Shown: positions 10,035 to 19,779, counted from the stretch's first letter. The stretch: DNA of 64,000 nt from Methylobacter luteus IMV-B-3098 (GCF_000427625.1 NZ_KE386569.1:61365-125364), one strand, 5' to 3'. Notes: a model not told the origin generated them from the letters alone. A program made the numbers and translations.

Positions 10035-10175
10035 TGTATCGCCTCTTTAAAAATAATTAGTAGAATATCAAATTAAAACAAGGTTGAGCATTAGATAAAA
10101 GCTCAAAAAAACGCCCAATAATGACATAGCCGCTATAAATCGGCAAGAACTGATTGGTAACATGCGCTTTAAAAA

Positions 10176-10203
10176 TTGACTTTGACGACTCTGAAAGTAA
10201 AAT
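10176..10203 (+). promoter_or_regulatory. Sigma-70-type promoter for mcl-mtkA-mtkB
   Basis: TTGACT (10176-10181) and TAAAAT (10198-10203) are separated by 16 bp, pointing toward mcl. This is the best promoter match in the serine-cycle block. It predicts transcription from about 10210 with a leader of roughly 85 bases. Confidence 0.65.
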
Positions 10204-10219
10204 GGTCGGTTAATTTATG

Positions 10220-10235
10220 TCCGGCTTAAGCCGGA
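10220..10235. promoter_or_regulatory. Perfect 16-bp palindrome in the mcl leader
   Basis: TCCGGCTTAAGCCGGA is fully self-complementary and lies just downstream of the predicted mcl start of transcription. It could be an operator for a dimeric regulator or a small mRNA hairpin. It lacks a U tract, so it is unlikely to be a terminator. Confidence 0.5.
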
Positions 10236-10296
10236 GAAGGCCGTGCAAGCACTGAAAACAGGGTCCCTAGTTTAATTATAAAATTGGAAGGTATCA

Positions 10297-11247
10297 ATGA
10301 GTCACACATTATATGAAGCGTCAGTTCAACGGGTTCAACGCTGTGAACTAGCTGTTCCGGGCTCAAACCCCGGTATGTTCGAAAAAGCGATGAAGAGCGG
10401 CGTGGATTTCATCTTTCTTGATCTTGAAGATGCGGTTGCTCCCGATGATAAGTTGCAAGCACGTAAAAATGTCATCGAAGCGATCAACGATCTGGATTGG
10501 AAAGGTCATGGGGTTACCCTTTCAGTACGTATCAACGGTCTCGATACTCAATATATGGTGCGCGATGTGGTTGATCTGGTCGAGCAGGCCGGTAGCAAAA
10601 TTGACACCATCCTGATTCCGAAAGTCGGCGTTTATGGCGATGTCTATATGGTTGAGGCGATGCTCAATCAGCTGGAAATGCAGCAGGGACTAAAAAATAA
10701 AATCGGCATTGAGGCGCTGATCGAAACGGCGCTGGGCATGGCCAATGTTGAAGATATCGCGCGCAGTGGCGCTTCCGGTCGCCTGGAGGCCCTGCATTTT
10801 GGCGTGGCCGACTATGCGGCCAGCAACCGCGCCAGAACCACCAACATCGGCGGCCTGAACCCCGATTATCCGGGCGATCAGTGGCATGCCGCAATCAGCC
10901 GCATGACTGTCGCTTGTCGTGCATTCGGCCTGCGCCCTATTGACGGACCATTTGGCGACATTAAAGATCCCGAAGGTTATAAAATGGCCGCAAGACGCGC
11001 GGCAGCGCTCGGCTGCGAGGGTAAATGGGCGATTCATCCGTCTCAGGTGGAATTGGCCAATGAAGTGTTTACACCGCCTGCGGCTGAAGTCGAGAAAGCA
11101 CAACGCATACTAGCCGCTTTGAAGGAAGCGGCGGCACAGGGCAAAGGCGCGGCGGCGCTCGATGGCCGCTTGATCGACGCGGCATCGGAAAGAATGGCGA
11201 ACAATGTCGTGAGAGCTGCTGAAGCCATTGCTGCTAAAACCAGATAA
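10297..11247 (+). CDS. mcl: Malyl-CoA lyase
   Basis: Cleaves malyl-CoA to acetyl-CoA and glyoxylate, the final carbon-splitting step of the serine cycle. It belongs to the CitE/HpcH-aldolase family: FIFLDLEDAVAPDDK supplies metal-site acidic residues, and GIEALIETALGMANVE and HFGVADYAASN are typical of malyl-CoA lyases. It has 316 residues. GGAAGG lies five bases before the ATG. It is first in mcl-mtkA-mtkB. Confidence 0.94.
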   Translation: MSHTLYEASVQRVQRCELAVPGSNPGMFEKAMKSGVDFIFLDLEDAVAPDDKLQARKNVIEAINDLDWKGHGVTLSVRINGLDTQYMVRDVVDLVEQAGSKIDTILIPKVGVYGDVYMVEAMLNQLEMQQGLKNKIGIEALIETALGMANVEDIARSGASGRLEALHFGVADYAASNRARTTNIGGLNPDYPGDQWHAAISRMTVACRAFGLRPIDGPFGDIKDPEGYKMAARRAAALGCEGKWAIHPSQVELANEVFTPPAAEVEKAQRILAALKEAAAQGKGAAALDGRLIDAASERMANNVVRAAEAIAAKTR

Positions 11248-11331
11248 TAAATAACAACAGAGACGGGGCCACACTTATCAAACAGGCCTATTGCTGATAA
11301 TTTTTAAAATATTAATTTAGAGAGAGATGCT

Positions 11332-12513
11332 GTGGATATTCATGAGTATCAAGCGAAAGAAATTTTAAGCGGTTACGGAGTTAAAATCGCTGAAGGTGGA
11401 ATGGCTTACAGCCCGGAAGAAGCGGTGCAACGCTCCAGGGAAATCGGCGGCAATGTCTGGGCTGTAAAGGCACAGATTCATTCGGGAGCTCGTGGTAAAG
11501 CCGGCGGCATTAAAATCTGCAAAACAGACAGAGAAGTTGAGGCGGCCGCGGAAGCGCTGCTGGGCAAGAGACTGGTCACGCATCAAACAGGACCGGCCGG
11601 TAAAGTCTGCTCAAGACTGTATGTTGAAGCCGGAACCGATATCGCGAAAGAGCTTTATTTCTGCTTTTTGGTGGACCGCAGTTCCGAGCGTATCGTCATG
11701 GTCGGCTCGGCGCAGGGTGGTATGGAAATCGAGGAACTGGCTGAAACCAATCCTGAAGCGATTACTAAAATCTACATTGAGCCGGCGGTAGGTCTGCAGG
11801 ATTTTCAGGCGCGTGAAATGGCCTTCGCCTTGGGCATGGATGCGGCCATGCTGAGCCATGCCGTCAAGACAATTAAAGGCTGCTACCGTGCGCTGCGCGA
11901 TCTGGATGCCAACATGCTGGAAATTAACCCGCTGGTTGTTACCGGCAGCGGCGAGCTGATTGCCCTGGATGCGAAAATGGGCTTTGACGACAATGCCTTG
12001 TTCCGTCAGCCGAAAGTAGCCGAGCTGCGCGATAAGACCCAGGAAGATGCGCGCGAGATGGCTGCGGCAGACCGCGGTTTGAGCTATGTCGGCCTGGACG
12101 GCGATATCGGTTGCATGATTAACGGCGCCGGTCTGGCCATGGCGACGATGGACATGATCAAACTGGCCGGCGGTGAGCCTGCCAACTTCCTCGATGTTGG
12201 CGGTGGCGCTTCAGCCGAGCGTACCGAAAAAGCCTTCCGCCTGGTATTGGCCGATGAAAACGTCAAAGCGATGCTGGTCAACATCTTCGCCGGCATCAAC
12301 CGCTGTGACTGGATCGCTGAAGGCGTGGTCGAAGCGGTCAAGAAAATCGATATGAAAATTCCGTTGATCGTACGTTTGTCCGGCACGAACGTGGAAGAGG
12401 GACGTAGAATTATTGCTGAAAGTGGTTTGCCTATCATTACGGCAGAAACATTGGCAGAAGCTGCTGAAAAAGCCGTTCAAGCGCGTAATGAAGCTGTCGC
12501 AAAAGCTGGCTAA
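11332..12513 (+). CDS. mtkA: Malate--CoA ligase beta subunit (malate thiokinase)
   Basis: Together with MtkB it makes malyl-CoA from malate, CoA and ATP. It is a SucC-like ATP-grasp protein: N-terminal [31 protein letters not shown], and GPAGKV and [15 protein letters not shown] further on. The start is GTG with AGAGAG upstream. At 393 residues it matches serine-cycle MtkA. It is told apart from succinyl-CoA synthetase mainly by its neighbours mcl and mtkB, so the substrate is partly inferred. It lies 84 bp after mcl. Confidence 0.92.
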   Translation: MDIHEYQAKEILSGYGVKIAEGGMAYSPEEAVQRSREIGGNVWAVKAQIHSGARGKAGGIKICKTDREVEAAAEALLGKRLVTHQTGPAGKVCSRLYVEAGTDIAKELYFCFLVDRSSERIVMVGSAQGGMEIEELAETNPEAITKIYIEPAVGLQDFQAREMAFALGMDAAMLSHAVKTIKGCYRALRDLDANMLEINPLVVTGSGELIALDAKMGFDDNALFRQPKVAELRDKTQEDAREMAAADRGLSYVGLDGDIGCMINGAGLAMATMDMIKLAGGEPANFLDVGGGASAERTEKAFRLVLADENVKAMLVNIFAGINRCDWIAEGVVEAVKKIDMKIPLIVRLSGTNVEEGRRIIAESGLPIITAETLAEAAEKAVQARNEAVAKAG

Positions 12514-12526
12514 GGGGAAACTATAA

Positions 12527-13414
12527 ATGGCTATTTTAATTAACGAAAACACACGCATTATTGTTCAGGGCTTTACCGGCAAAATCGGTACTTTTCATGC
12601 CCAGGACATGATTAATTACGGTTCCAATGTTGTCGGCGGCATCACGCCGGGCAAGGGGGGGCAGACGCATCTGGGGCTGCCCGTCTTTAATACGGTCAAG
12701 GAATCCGTGCAGAAAGTCGGCGCCGAAGCCAGTATCATTTTTGTTCCTCCTGCTTACGCGGCCGACTCGATCATGGAAGCGGCCGATGCGGGCATCAAAT
12801 ACTGCGTAGCGATCACCGATGGTATTCCTACACAGGACATGATGAAAGTGAAAAACTTTCTGCGCCGATTCCCCAAAGAGAAAAGAATGGTGCTGACCGG
12901 CCCTAACTGCGCCGGTACGATCAGTCCCGGACGCGCCATGCTCGGCATTATGCCGGGACACATCTATATGAAGGGCAATGTCGGTATCGTCGGGCGTTCA
13001 GGCACCTTGGGCTATGAAGCCGCTGACCAGATGAAACGTTTGGGCATCGGTGTTTCCACTTCGGTCGGTATCGGCGGCGATCCCATCAACGGCAGCTCGC
13101 ACCGCGATATCCTGGAGAAATTCGAACAGGATTCGGAAACCAAGGTCGTGGTCATGATCGGCGAGATCGGCGGTCCGCAAGAAGTGGAAGCCGGCATCTT
13201 CGCCAAGCAAAACATGAGCAAGCCGGTCGTGGCTTATATCGCCGGTTTAACGGCGCCCGAAGGCCGTCGCATGGGACATGCCGGCGCGATTATTTCATCG
13301 GCGGGCGAAAGCGCGGCAGAGAAAGTCGCGATGCTGAAAGAGCTGGGCGTTACGATTTGTCCGACGCCGTCTTCGATGGGTGAAACGGTCGCAGCCGTAT
13401 TGGCTAAGCTGTAA
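12527..13414 (+). CDS. mtkB: Malate--CoA ligase alpha subunit
   Basis: The CoA-binding and phosphohistidine-carrying partner of MtkA, SucD-like. The N-terminal Rossmann region has VQGFTGKIGTFHAQ, and the expected active-site histidine lies in RRMGHAGAIISS. It has 295 residues. GGGGAAA precedes the ATG, 13 bp after mtkA, consistent with coupled expression of the two subunits. A strong terminator follows. Confidence 0.93.
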   Translation: MAILINENTRIIVQGFTGKIGTFHAQDMINYGSNVVGGITPGKGGQTHLGLPVFNTVKESVQKVGAEASIIFVPPAYAADSIMEAADAGIKYCVAITDGIPTQDMMKVKNFLRRFPKEKRMVLTGPNCAGTISPGRAMLGIMPGHIYMKGNVGIVGRSGTLGYEAADQMKRLGIGVSTSVGIGGDPINGSSHRDILEKFEQDSETKVVVMIGEIGGPQEVEAGIFAKQNMSKPVVAYIAGLTAPEGRRMGHAGAIISSAGESAAEKVAMLKELGVTICPTPSSMGETVAAVLAKL

Positions 13415-13435
13415 GCTGAGGCATTTATCGAAAGC

Positions 13436-13476
13436 AAAAGCCGCAGCCCGCTTAGAGCGGGCTGCGGCTTTTTTCG
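13436..13476 (+). terminator. Strong intrinsic terminator after mtkB
   Basis: A 17-bp perfect GC-rich stem (13436-13452 with 13456-13472, loop of 3) runs into a T tract. It closes the mcl-mtkA-mtkB operon. Confidence 0.95.
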
Positions 13477-13571
13477 TTTTAAGGGTCATGAAATTCATTA
13501 ATTTGAACTTTGCTTGACTGATGCGCTGAATATTTATACAAGGAATTTTTCAGCATTGAGAGGGTTCGCTC

Positions 13572-14084
13572 ATGAAAAAGCTATTTTTTGCATTATGGCC
13601 GGACGATGAAACCAGACAAGAACTCATGCGGTTACAGAAAACCATCGACGCTAAGGGGGTAAGGTGGGTGCCCGCACAAAATCTGCATGCGACGCTGGTT
13701 TTTTTAGGCAATGTTGATGAAGCGACTGAAGCTGCGATCAGGAAAAGCGTTGCAGGCATTTCCATCGAACCTTTTACATTGACGTTTGACCGGTTGAGTT
13801 ACTGGAGCAGGCCCAGGATTTTATGCCTGACCTGTCAGCAATTCGGGCAGGAGGTGGTGGCGTTGGCGGAAGCGCTGGATAAAGCGGCGGCGGACTGCGG
13901 TGTGCAAACCGATACGAGGCCGTATACGCCGCATATTACCCTGGCCAGACAAGCTCGGGCCATCGAACAGGATTTCACACCCATTACCTGGCATGCCGAA
14001 TCATTTTGTCTGATGGAATCGTGCAGTGTGCCGGAAGGTGTTTTTTATAAAGTATTACAGCAATGGTCCTTTACTAAACCGTAG
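13572..14084 (+). CDS. thpR: RNA 2',3'-cyclic phosphodiesterase (2H family)
   Basis: A LigT/ThpR-type 2H phosphoesterase that hydrolyses 2',3'-cyclic phosphate ends of RNA. Both HxTx catalytic motifs are present: LHATLVFLG (about residue 38) and HITLAR (about residue 119). It has 170 residues, a normal size. The family N-terminus KKLFFALWPDDETRQ is clear, and a GAGGG-like ribosome site precedes the ATG. It stands alone and converges with trkH, 25 bp away. Confidence 0.9.
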   Translation: MKKLFFALWPDDETRQELMRLQKTIDAKGVRWVPAQNLHATLVFLGNVDEATEAAIRKSVAGISIEPFTLTFDRLSYWSRPRILCLTCQQFGQEVVALAEALDKAAADCGVQTDTRPYTPHITLARQARAIEQDFTPITWHAESFCLMESCSVPEGVFYKVLQQWSFTKP

Positions 14085-14109
14085 TCTAAAGACAAAGGTA
14101 ATCATCGCC

Positions 14110-15567
14110 TTATTTTTTCCAGAACTCAGGCACAAACAAGATAATCATCGAAAAGATCTGCACGCGTCCCAGCAGCATGGCAATGATGCAAACACCGGTC
14201 TGGAAATCGGTCAGGCTGGCGTAATTAGTCGCAGGACCGACTTGATTGAGGCCGGGGCCCGTGTTGTTAAAGCTGGCAATAATGGCTGTGAATGCGCTGA
14301 GGAAGTCCATGCCGCTCAGCAGCAGCGTGAAAACCATGATAACGATACTGATAAAGTACAGAAAAATAAACCCGGTCACGGACGCAACAATATTGTGATT
14401 GATAATATTGTTGCCTATTTTCAAAGGCTTAATTGAAAAAGGATGGATAAATTTGTAGAGCTCCAGGCGTGATTGTTTCACCAGAATAATTGTGCGGATC
14501 ATGCGTATGCCGCCGCCGGTAGAGCCGGAAGATGCGGAAATACAGCTCAGGAATAACATCAGCATTGACACGAAAATAGGCCACTGGTTGAAATCCTGGC
14601 TGGAATAGCCGCTGGAGGTGGCGATAGTGACCAGGTTGAATGAAGCGTGACGTAATGCGGTTAAATAATCCGGATACGTACCCTGGTACCATAAGGCTGT
14701 AGTTGCTGCAATACAGCTGACAAACATCAATATCAGGAAGCTTCTCGCTTCCATATCCTTGGCATAAGGTTTCAGGGTCTGTTTTCGGATTGCAATGAAG
14801 TGGGTCGCGAAATTAATGGCTGCCAGTAATTGAAATGCAGTTAATACCATTTCAATAGCAGGCGAGTTAAAAAAGCCGATGCTGCTGTCATGCGTTGAAA
14901 ATCCGCCTAAACTCATAGCGGAAAACGCATGGCAGACTGCATCAAACCAGGTCATTCCGGCCAGTTTCAATGCGATGATGCAGATTACAGTATAGCCTGC
15001 GTAGACCAGCCACAGGGCTTTTGCCGTTTGCGCTATGCGCGGAGGCAACTCGGACTCCTTGACTGCGCCTGGCGCTTCGGCCTTATATAACTGCATGCCG
15101 CCGATACCGAGGATAGGCAGGATGGCTACCGCCAAAATGATGATGCCCATGCCACCGATCCAATTCAGTTCATGGCGCCAGAGGTTGAGCGACATCGGTA
15201 AATGATCCAGTCCGCTCAGTGTCGATGCGCCGGTAGTGGTCAGGCCGGAGACTGTCTCGAAATACGCATCGATAAAACTGATTTCCGGCATATAGATCAT
15301 GAATGGCAGCGTGCAAAACGCCGGAATCAGCGACCACGTCATAGACACCAAAAGAAAACTTGTTTGCCTGGATACTTTTTTAGATGTGCGTAGACTTGGA
15401 AAAAACATTAAAGCGCCCAGCAGCAAAGTAATCCCTGTGCCTTCAAAAAAAGCGATCGTGGCGCCGTCATGGCTGATCAATGATGTCATCAGGCAGGTAG
15501 CCATCAAGGCGCTAAAGCCTATCGTGACCAGGCCAAAAATATGGATAATAGTAAAAATGACATTCAT
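14110..15567 (-). CDS. trkH: Trk potassium uptake transmembrane protein TrkH
   Basis: The pore subunit of the Trk potassium uptake system in the inner membrane. Its 485 hydrophobic residues form multiple membrane segments and repeated pore loops, with filter-like segments such as TTTGASTL, AMSLGGFST and FNNTGPGLN. Downstream of trkA by 139 bp in the same direction, it probably forms a functional pair with that gene. Confidence 0.93.
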   Translation of the reverse strand: MNVIFTIIHIFGLVTIGFSALMATCLMTSLISHDGATIAFFEGTGITLLLGALMFFPSLRTSKKVSRQTSFLLVSMTWSLIPAFCTLPFMIYMPEISFIDAYFETVSGLTTTGASTLSGLDHLPMSLNLWRHELNWIGGMGIIILAVAILPILGIGGMQLYKAEAPGAVKESELPPRIAQTAKALWLVYAGYTVICIIALKLAGMTWFDAVCHAFSAMSLGGFSTHDSSIGFFNSPAIEMVLTAFQLLAAINFATHFIAIRKQTLKPYAKDMEARSFLILMFVSCIAATTALWYQGTYPDYLTALRHASFNLVTIATSSGYSSQDFNQWPIFVSMLMLFLSCISASSGSTGGGIRMIRTIILVKQSRLELYKFIHPFSIKPLKIGNNIINHNIVASVTGFIFLYFISIVIMVFTLLLSGMDFLSAFTAIIASFNNTGPGLNQVGPATNYASLTDFQTGVCIIAMLLGRVQIFSMIILFVPEFWKK

Positions 15568-15706
15568 GAAAATGCTGGAATTGTGTAATGGTTTAAAAGC
15601 ACAACTGCGATAAATGACGTATATATTCGAAATACGACAATTTAGTCATGTAGCGATGACAACACGGGCTTAGGCCAAACGACTTTATAGAGCATCGCCG
15701 AAAGGG

Positions 15707-17074
15707 TTATTTACTGAGGGGTTGAAATTTCTGCTCAATATAAGTGACTAGTTTTTTATCCAGTGCAAACATCACGACATGATCGCCTTCCTCGAAGACT
15801 GTGTCATGATGTATGGAAATAACCTGCCGGTCGCGGATCAAAGCACCCAGTACGATGCCTTCCGGCCACTGAATGGCGTCCACTTGCAGCCCTACTACCG
15901 AGTTCTCGCCATTGCCTTTGTGTGCGACGGCCTCGATTGCTTCGGCGGTGCCGCCGCATAAGGAACTGACGCGCGCCACATCGCCGCGTCTGACGTATTT
16001 CAGGATGCTGCCCAACGTTTCAACGTTGGGCTGGACAGCCACGTCGATGCCGGTGCCGGGCAGTAACTTTGTGTAAGATCGGTTGTTGAGCAGGCATATT
16101 GCCTTGCGAACGCCCAACTGTTTCGCCAGCGAAGCCGAGATAATGTTTTCGCCGTCATGGTCGGTAACCGCACAAAACAGGTCGGTTTTATCGATGGACT
16201 CATCGAGCAGGAGGGATTCATCGGTGCAATCGCCCTGCAGTACCACGGTGCGATTAAGATCATTGGCGATTTTTTGGGCGCGTTCCGGATTCCGTTCGAT
16301 GATTTTGACCTGATGGTTTTTTTCCAGGGCCAGCGCCAGACGCTTACCGATATGTCCGCCGCCGGCAATGATAATGCGTTTTAACGGAGCTTCCAGTTTC
16401 CGCAGGTCTTTCAATACTTGCTGCACTTCCTTGCGCGGGGCCACGATGAACACCTCGTCACCGGTGGCGATAAAGGCCTCGCCATTCGCGACCAAAGGTC
16501 GTCCTTGCCTGAAAATAGCCGCTATACGAATTTTGCCGCCTGACAGGCGACCTTTCAGTTCCTTGATTTTTTTGCCGGTTAAAAAGCCGTCCGGGCCCAC
16601 TTTCAACGAAAACAGCCGCACCAGTCCGTCGGCGAAATCGGTAATCTGCAAGACGCCCGGCAGTTCAATCAGGTTGCGTATCGATTCCATGACGATTTGC
16701 TCCGGGCTGATCACGATATCGACAGGAATGCCTCCGGGAGCGAACAGTTTGGGATTTTGCAGGTAATCGATGGCGCGGATGCGGGCGATCGTTTTCGGGC
16801 GGCTATAGAGCTTGTTGATGATCGTGCAGGCCAGCATATTGGTTTCATCGCGGTCGGTTACGGCAATGACCATATCGGTATTATATACGCCAGCTTGTTC
16901 CAGAACGCTGGGGTGGGCGGCATTGCCAACGACCGTGGCGATATCGAAGCGTTCCTTCAAGGCATCCAGCAGATGGGTTTTATAATCGATGACAACAATA
17001 TCGTTTTCTTCGCTCGCCAGTGCCTCGGCGACCGAAGCACCGGTCATGCCGGCGCCAAGAATCAGTATTCTCAT
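15707..17074 (-). CDS. trkA: Trk potassium transporter peripheral protein TrkA
   Basis: The cytoplasmic NAD(H)-binding regulator of Trk. Two RCK units are visible: Rossmann motifs LILGAGMTGASVAEAL at the start and IIIAGGGHIGKRLALAL near the middle, each followed by a TrkA-C domain. I place the start at MRILILGAG (17074), giving about 455 residues, the usual size; the open frame extends 22 codons further but that part is not family-like. Confidence 0.94.
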   Translation of the reverse strand: MRILILGAGMTGASVAEALASEENDIVVIDYKTHLLDALKERFDIATVVGNAAHPSVLEQAGVYNTDMVIAVTDRDETNMLACTIINKLYSRPKTIARIRAIDYLQNPKLFAPGGIPVDIVISPEQIVMESIRNLIELPGVLQITDFADGLVRLFSLKVGPDGFLTGKKIKELKGRLSGGKIRIAAIFRQGRPLVANGEAFIATGDEVFIVAPRKEVQQVLKDLRKLEAPLKRIIIAGGGHIGKRLALALEKNHQVKIIERNPERAQKIANDLNRTVVLQGDCTDESLLLDESIDKTDLFCAVTDHDGENIISASLAKQLGVRKAICLLNNRSYTKLLPGTGIDVAVQPNVETLGSILKYVRRGDVARVSSLCGGTAEAIEAVAHKGNGENSVVGLQVDAIQWPEGIVLGALIRDRQVISIHHDTVFEEGDHVVMFALDKKLVTYIEQKFQPLSK

Positions 17075-17207
17075 AATAGTATCAACAACCCAATAAGATT
17101 TTGGGTCTGTTTGGACCCGACACGCGATAAAATCGCGCAACTTTATAGGTGTTTTGGCTTTATCGCAACAAAAATAAAATGATTCGTATCAGAATGATCA
17201 GGATATT

Positions 17208-18560
17208 CTAATCAATGGTTTTGATTTGACTCGTGAATTGGCCCTGGGCGAGGCGAGTCCGGATCAAATCGCCTGCTTTGAGCTGGTCGGTGGACCTGAT
17301 AATTTGGCCGGACGGCAAATGGATGGCCATGGCATAGCCTCGGTTCAGCGTTGCCAGGGGGCTGACGGCGTTCAGGGTCTGACTGGCGTTCAATAAACGT
17401 TGGTCCAGTTGTTCCAGACGATATCGCATGGCGCTGGTCAAGCGTTTGTTGAGGTAGTGTTGCCGCTGTGTATGGCTGTTTATCGTAATGATGGGGCTGT
17501 GTTGCCACAATTTGGCCGTTCTGGCTTCCAGCAGGCTGGCATGCTGGCGCAGCCTGGCATGCATGGCTTGATGAAGCCTTGATTCCAGTTCATCCATGCG
17601 CTGCATGTTTCTTGCCAGTTTCTGCCCCGGGTGCTGCTGTTGCAGTCGTCTGCTGAGCCAGTCCAATGTCTGCTGGGTCTGGTTTAGCTTTCGCTGCAGT
17701 AGTTGATGCAACCGCGATTCCAGATAAACGAATTGCGCCAGCCAGGCTTGTTGATCGGGCACGGCATGTTCCGCCGCGGCTGAGGGCGTCGGCGCGCGCA
17801 GGTCGGCGACGAAGTCGGCAATGGTAAAGTCAGTCTCATGGCCTATGCCGGTAATGATCGGGATGTCGCTGGCAAAAATGGCGCGCGCCACGATTTCCTC
17901 ATTGAAAGCCCATAAATCTTCGAGTGAACCGCCGCCCCGGCCAAGAATAATCACATCGCACAGGGCTTGCCTGTTGGCTGTGGCTATGGCTTTGGCGATC
18001 TCATGTTTGGCATTGTCTCCCTGCACGGCTGCCGGATAGATCATGACCGGCACAGCCGCGAAACGCCTGCGCAGAACGGTCAGAATGTCCCGGATGGCAG
18101 CACCCGACGGCGAGGTGATAACGCCGATGGTTTTCGGCAGGACGGGCAGATTTTTCTTATTGGCGCTATCGAACAGACCTTCCGTCAGCAGTTTGAGCTT
18201 TAAGGCATCAAAAGCCCGGCGTAAGGCGCCGTCGCCGGCTTCTTCGATCTGTTCGACGATAAGCTGGTAATCGCCTCTGGGTTCATAAAGGCTGACTTGC
18301 GCCTTGACAATGACTTGCTTGCCGTTTTCGGGTTTGAATCCGAACTTGCGCTGCTGGTTTTTGAACAGGGCGCAACGGACCTGTGCATTGGTATCTTTCA
18401 ATGAAAAATAAAGATGGCCGGAGGAGGGCGTGCTTAAGTTGGATATTTCGCCTTCGACCAGAACGGTCAGAAAATGATCGCCAAGTAATTGGCTGGTTTC
18501 CCTGTTGAGCTGTGTAACCGTATATATTTTGCGCTGAGCGGATGGGAGAATAATGGTCAT
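17208..18560 (-). CDS. xseA: Exodeoxyribonuclease VII large subunit
   Basis: The large subunit of the single-strand-specific exonuclease that degrades DNA to short oligonucleotides. The N-terminal OB fold (VEGEISNLSTPSSGHLYFSLKD) is followed by the catalytic region with GVITSPSGAAIRDIL and ILGRGGGSLEDLWAFN, then a long coiled-coil C-terminus. It has 450 residues. The small subunit xseB is not nearby. Confidence 0.96.
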   Translation of the reverse strand: MTIILPSAQRKIYTVTQLNRETSQLLGDHFLTVLVEGEISNLSTPSSGHLYFSLKDTNAQVRCALFKNQQRKFGFKPENGKQVIVKAQVSLYEPRGDYQLIVEQIEEAGDGALRRAFDALKLKLLTEGLFDSANKKNLPVLPKTIGVITSPSGAAIRDILTVLRRRFAAVPVMIYPAAVQGDNAKHEIAKAIATANRQALCDVIILGRGGGSLEDLWAFNEEIVARAIFASDIPIITGIGHETDFTIADFVADLRAPTPSAAAEHAVPDQQAWLAQFVYLESRLHQLLQRKLNQTQQTLDWLSRRLQQQHPGQKLARNMQRMDELESRLHQAMHARLRQHASLLEARTAKLWQHSPIITINSHTQRQHYLNKRLTSAMRYRLEQLDQRLLNASQTLNAVSPLATLNRGYAMAIHLPSGQIIRSTDQLKAGDLIRTRLAQGQFTSQIKTID

Positions 18561-18649
18561 GTGGGGATTTTATCACTTCTTGCAGCGTTCAGTTTGCATT
18601 CATGCCGTGCTTCTTAATCTACAGTCAACCCTAACGATGGAGGTTTGCC

Positions 18650-19039
18650 ATGAAAAGTTTAAGAGTTATCGGTTTAATTGCAGGTTTGTTTTTTACATCT
18701 TTTGTGCAGGCTGATTTCAGAGGCCACTACTCACCTGATTATCATCATTATGACAGACAGGGCGACTGGATTGACGTTCGTCAGCAGAATCAGCGGCGGC
18801 AAATCGAGAAAGGCATTCATCGCGGGCAACTTTCGCCCAGAGAAGTACTCGCTCTCAGAAAACAGCAGCAAAAAATCGCCAGGGTCGAGAGCCGATTTAA
18901 AAGCGATGGCATGCTGACCAGGCCCGAACGCCGCATTTTAAACAACGGATTGAATCATGTTTCCGAGCGGATTTCCGATCTGAAGCGCAATGATCATTAT
19001 GGCTATTATGACAGGCACGGTTATGGAAGATATTATTAA
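18650..19039 (+). CDS. Small secreted protein of unknown function
   Basis: 129 residues with a clear signal peptide (MKSLRVIGLIAGLFFTSFVQA, cleavage after QA). The mature part is basic and helical with two similar segments: GIHRGQLSPREVLALRKQQ, and DGMLTRPERRILNNGL followed by another helix. This pattern of paired helices recurs in small periplasmic proteins, but no function can be assigned. The C-terminus is rich in Tyr, His and Gly. GGAGG precedes the ATG, and a terminator follows at 19114. Confidence 0.75.
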   Translation: MKSLRVIGLIAGLFFTSFVQADFRGHYSPDYHHYDRQGDWIDVRQQNQRRQIEKGIHRGQLSPREVLALRKQQQKIARVESRFKSDGMLTRPERRILNNGLNHVSERISDLKRNDHYGYYDRHGYGRYY

Positions 19040-19113
19040 TCTCAGGCTGACCGGTTTTTGCCCGTTAATGTCTGGTAATCATGGGTACTATTAAAATTCC
19101 TCATGCTATTGAG

Positions 19114-19143
19114 TCGCCTATTGTAAAATAGGCGATATTTTTT
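19114..19143 (+). terminator. Intrinsic terminator
   Basis: TCGCCTAT / ATAGGCGA (19114-19121 and 19128-19135) with a 6-base loop runs into TATTTTTTT. It ends the preceding small secreted gene, just before the SMR-tusB-dsrC operon. Confidence 0.85.
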
Positions 19144-19166
19144 ATGCATGAATTAAGAGGTGTGCG

Positions 19167-19487
19167 TTGGCGTGGTTGCTGTTGTTTTCTGCGGGTCTCG
19201 CAGAAATTGTGTTTGCTTTAAGCCTTAAATATAACGAAGGCTTTACCAAGCTCTGGCCCAGTATCATCACCATGATATCGGGGGGCTGCAGTTTTTATCT
19301 GCTGATGCTGGCCATTAAAACCCTGCCGCTTGGAACCGCTTATGCGGTCTGGACAGGCATGGGCGCAGTAGGCGTGGCGATAATCGGCATTTTTCTATTC
19401 AAGGAATCGACCGACCTGTACCGATTGCTGTCCATTACGCTGGTCATTGCCGGCATTATCGGGCTTAAATTAACGGATAACCATTAA
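19167..19487 (+). CDS. Small multidrug resistance family transporter (Gdx/SugE-like)
   Basis: 106 residues with four membrane helices and the membrane glutamate in SAGLAEIVFAL, the hallmark of SMR antiporters. GTAYAVWTGMGAVG resembles the guanidinium exporter (Gdx/SugE) group more than EmrE, so guanidinium export is plausible. The only well-placed start is TTG (19167), with AAGAGG six bases upstream. tusB follows one base after its stop, so it leads an operon. No guanidine riboswitch motif was found upstream. Confidence 0.85.
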   Translation: MAWLLLFSAGLAEIVFALSLKYNEGFTKLWPSIITMISGGCSFYLLMLAIKTLPLGTAYAVWTGMGAVGVAIIGIFLFKESTDLYRLLSITLVIAGIIGLKLTDNH

Positions 19488-19488
19488 C

Positions 19489-19779
19489 GTGTTGCACCTT
19501 GTTTTTCAGTCACCGATAGAGACAGCCGTTCTGGAACGCATTGAGGCCGGCGATGTCGTGGTGTTTCTTGAAAACGCGGTATTGCGGATTCTTCGGGATG
19601 GTCTGCTGAGCGCCTCATTGACGCAGCTGCTCGGCACGAACCGCCTGTGTGTCTTGTCGGAGGATGTGGCTGTGCGCGGCATTGCCGCTGATGAACTGGT
19701 CGAAGGCATTGACATCATTGATTATGCCGGGCTGGTCGAGCTGGCTGTCAACAATCACGTGATTCAGTCATGGTCTTGA
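19489..19779 (+). CDS. tusB: Sulfur relay protein TusB/DsrH
   Basis: A 96-residue protein starting at GTG. The pattern LHLVFQSPIET...GDVVVFLENAV...VLSEDVAVRGI...IIDYAGLVELAVNNHVIQSW matches TusB/DsrH, one subunit of the TusBCD sulfur-transfer hexamer. Its end overlaps the next gene by 10 bases. TusC and TusD partners are not adjacent, which is unusual; they could lie elsewhere, or this protein may act only with the DsrC-like neighbour. Confidence 0.82.
   Translation: MLHLVFQSPIETAVLERIEAGDVVVFLENAVLRILRDGLLSASLTQLLGTNRLCVLSEDVAVRGIAADELVEGIDIIDYAGLVELAVNNHVIQSWS

Noticed and set aside
19081..19166. Guanidine riboswitch before the SMR transporter
   Set aside because: No paired ACGR hairpins or ykkC-like conserved blocks; the only hairpin is an ordinary terminator for the preceding gene.
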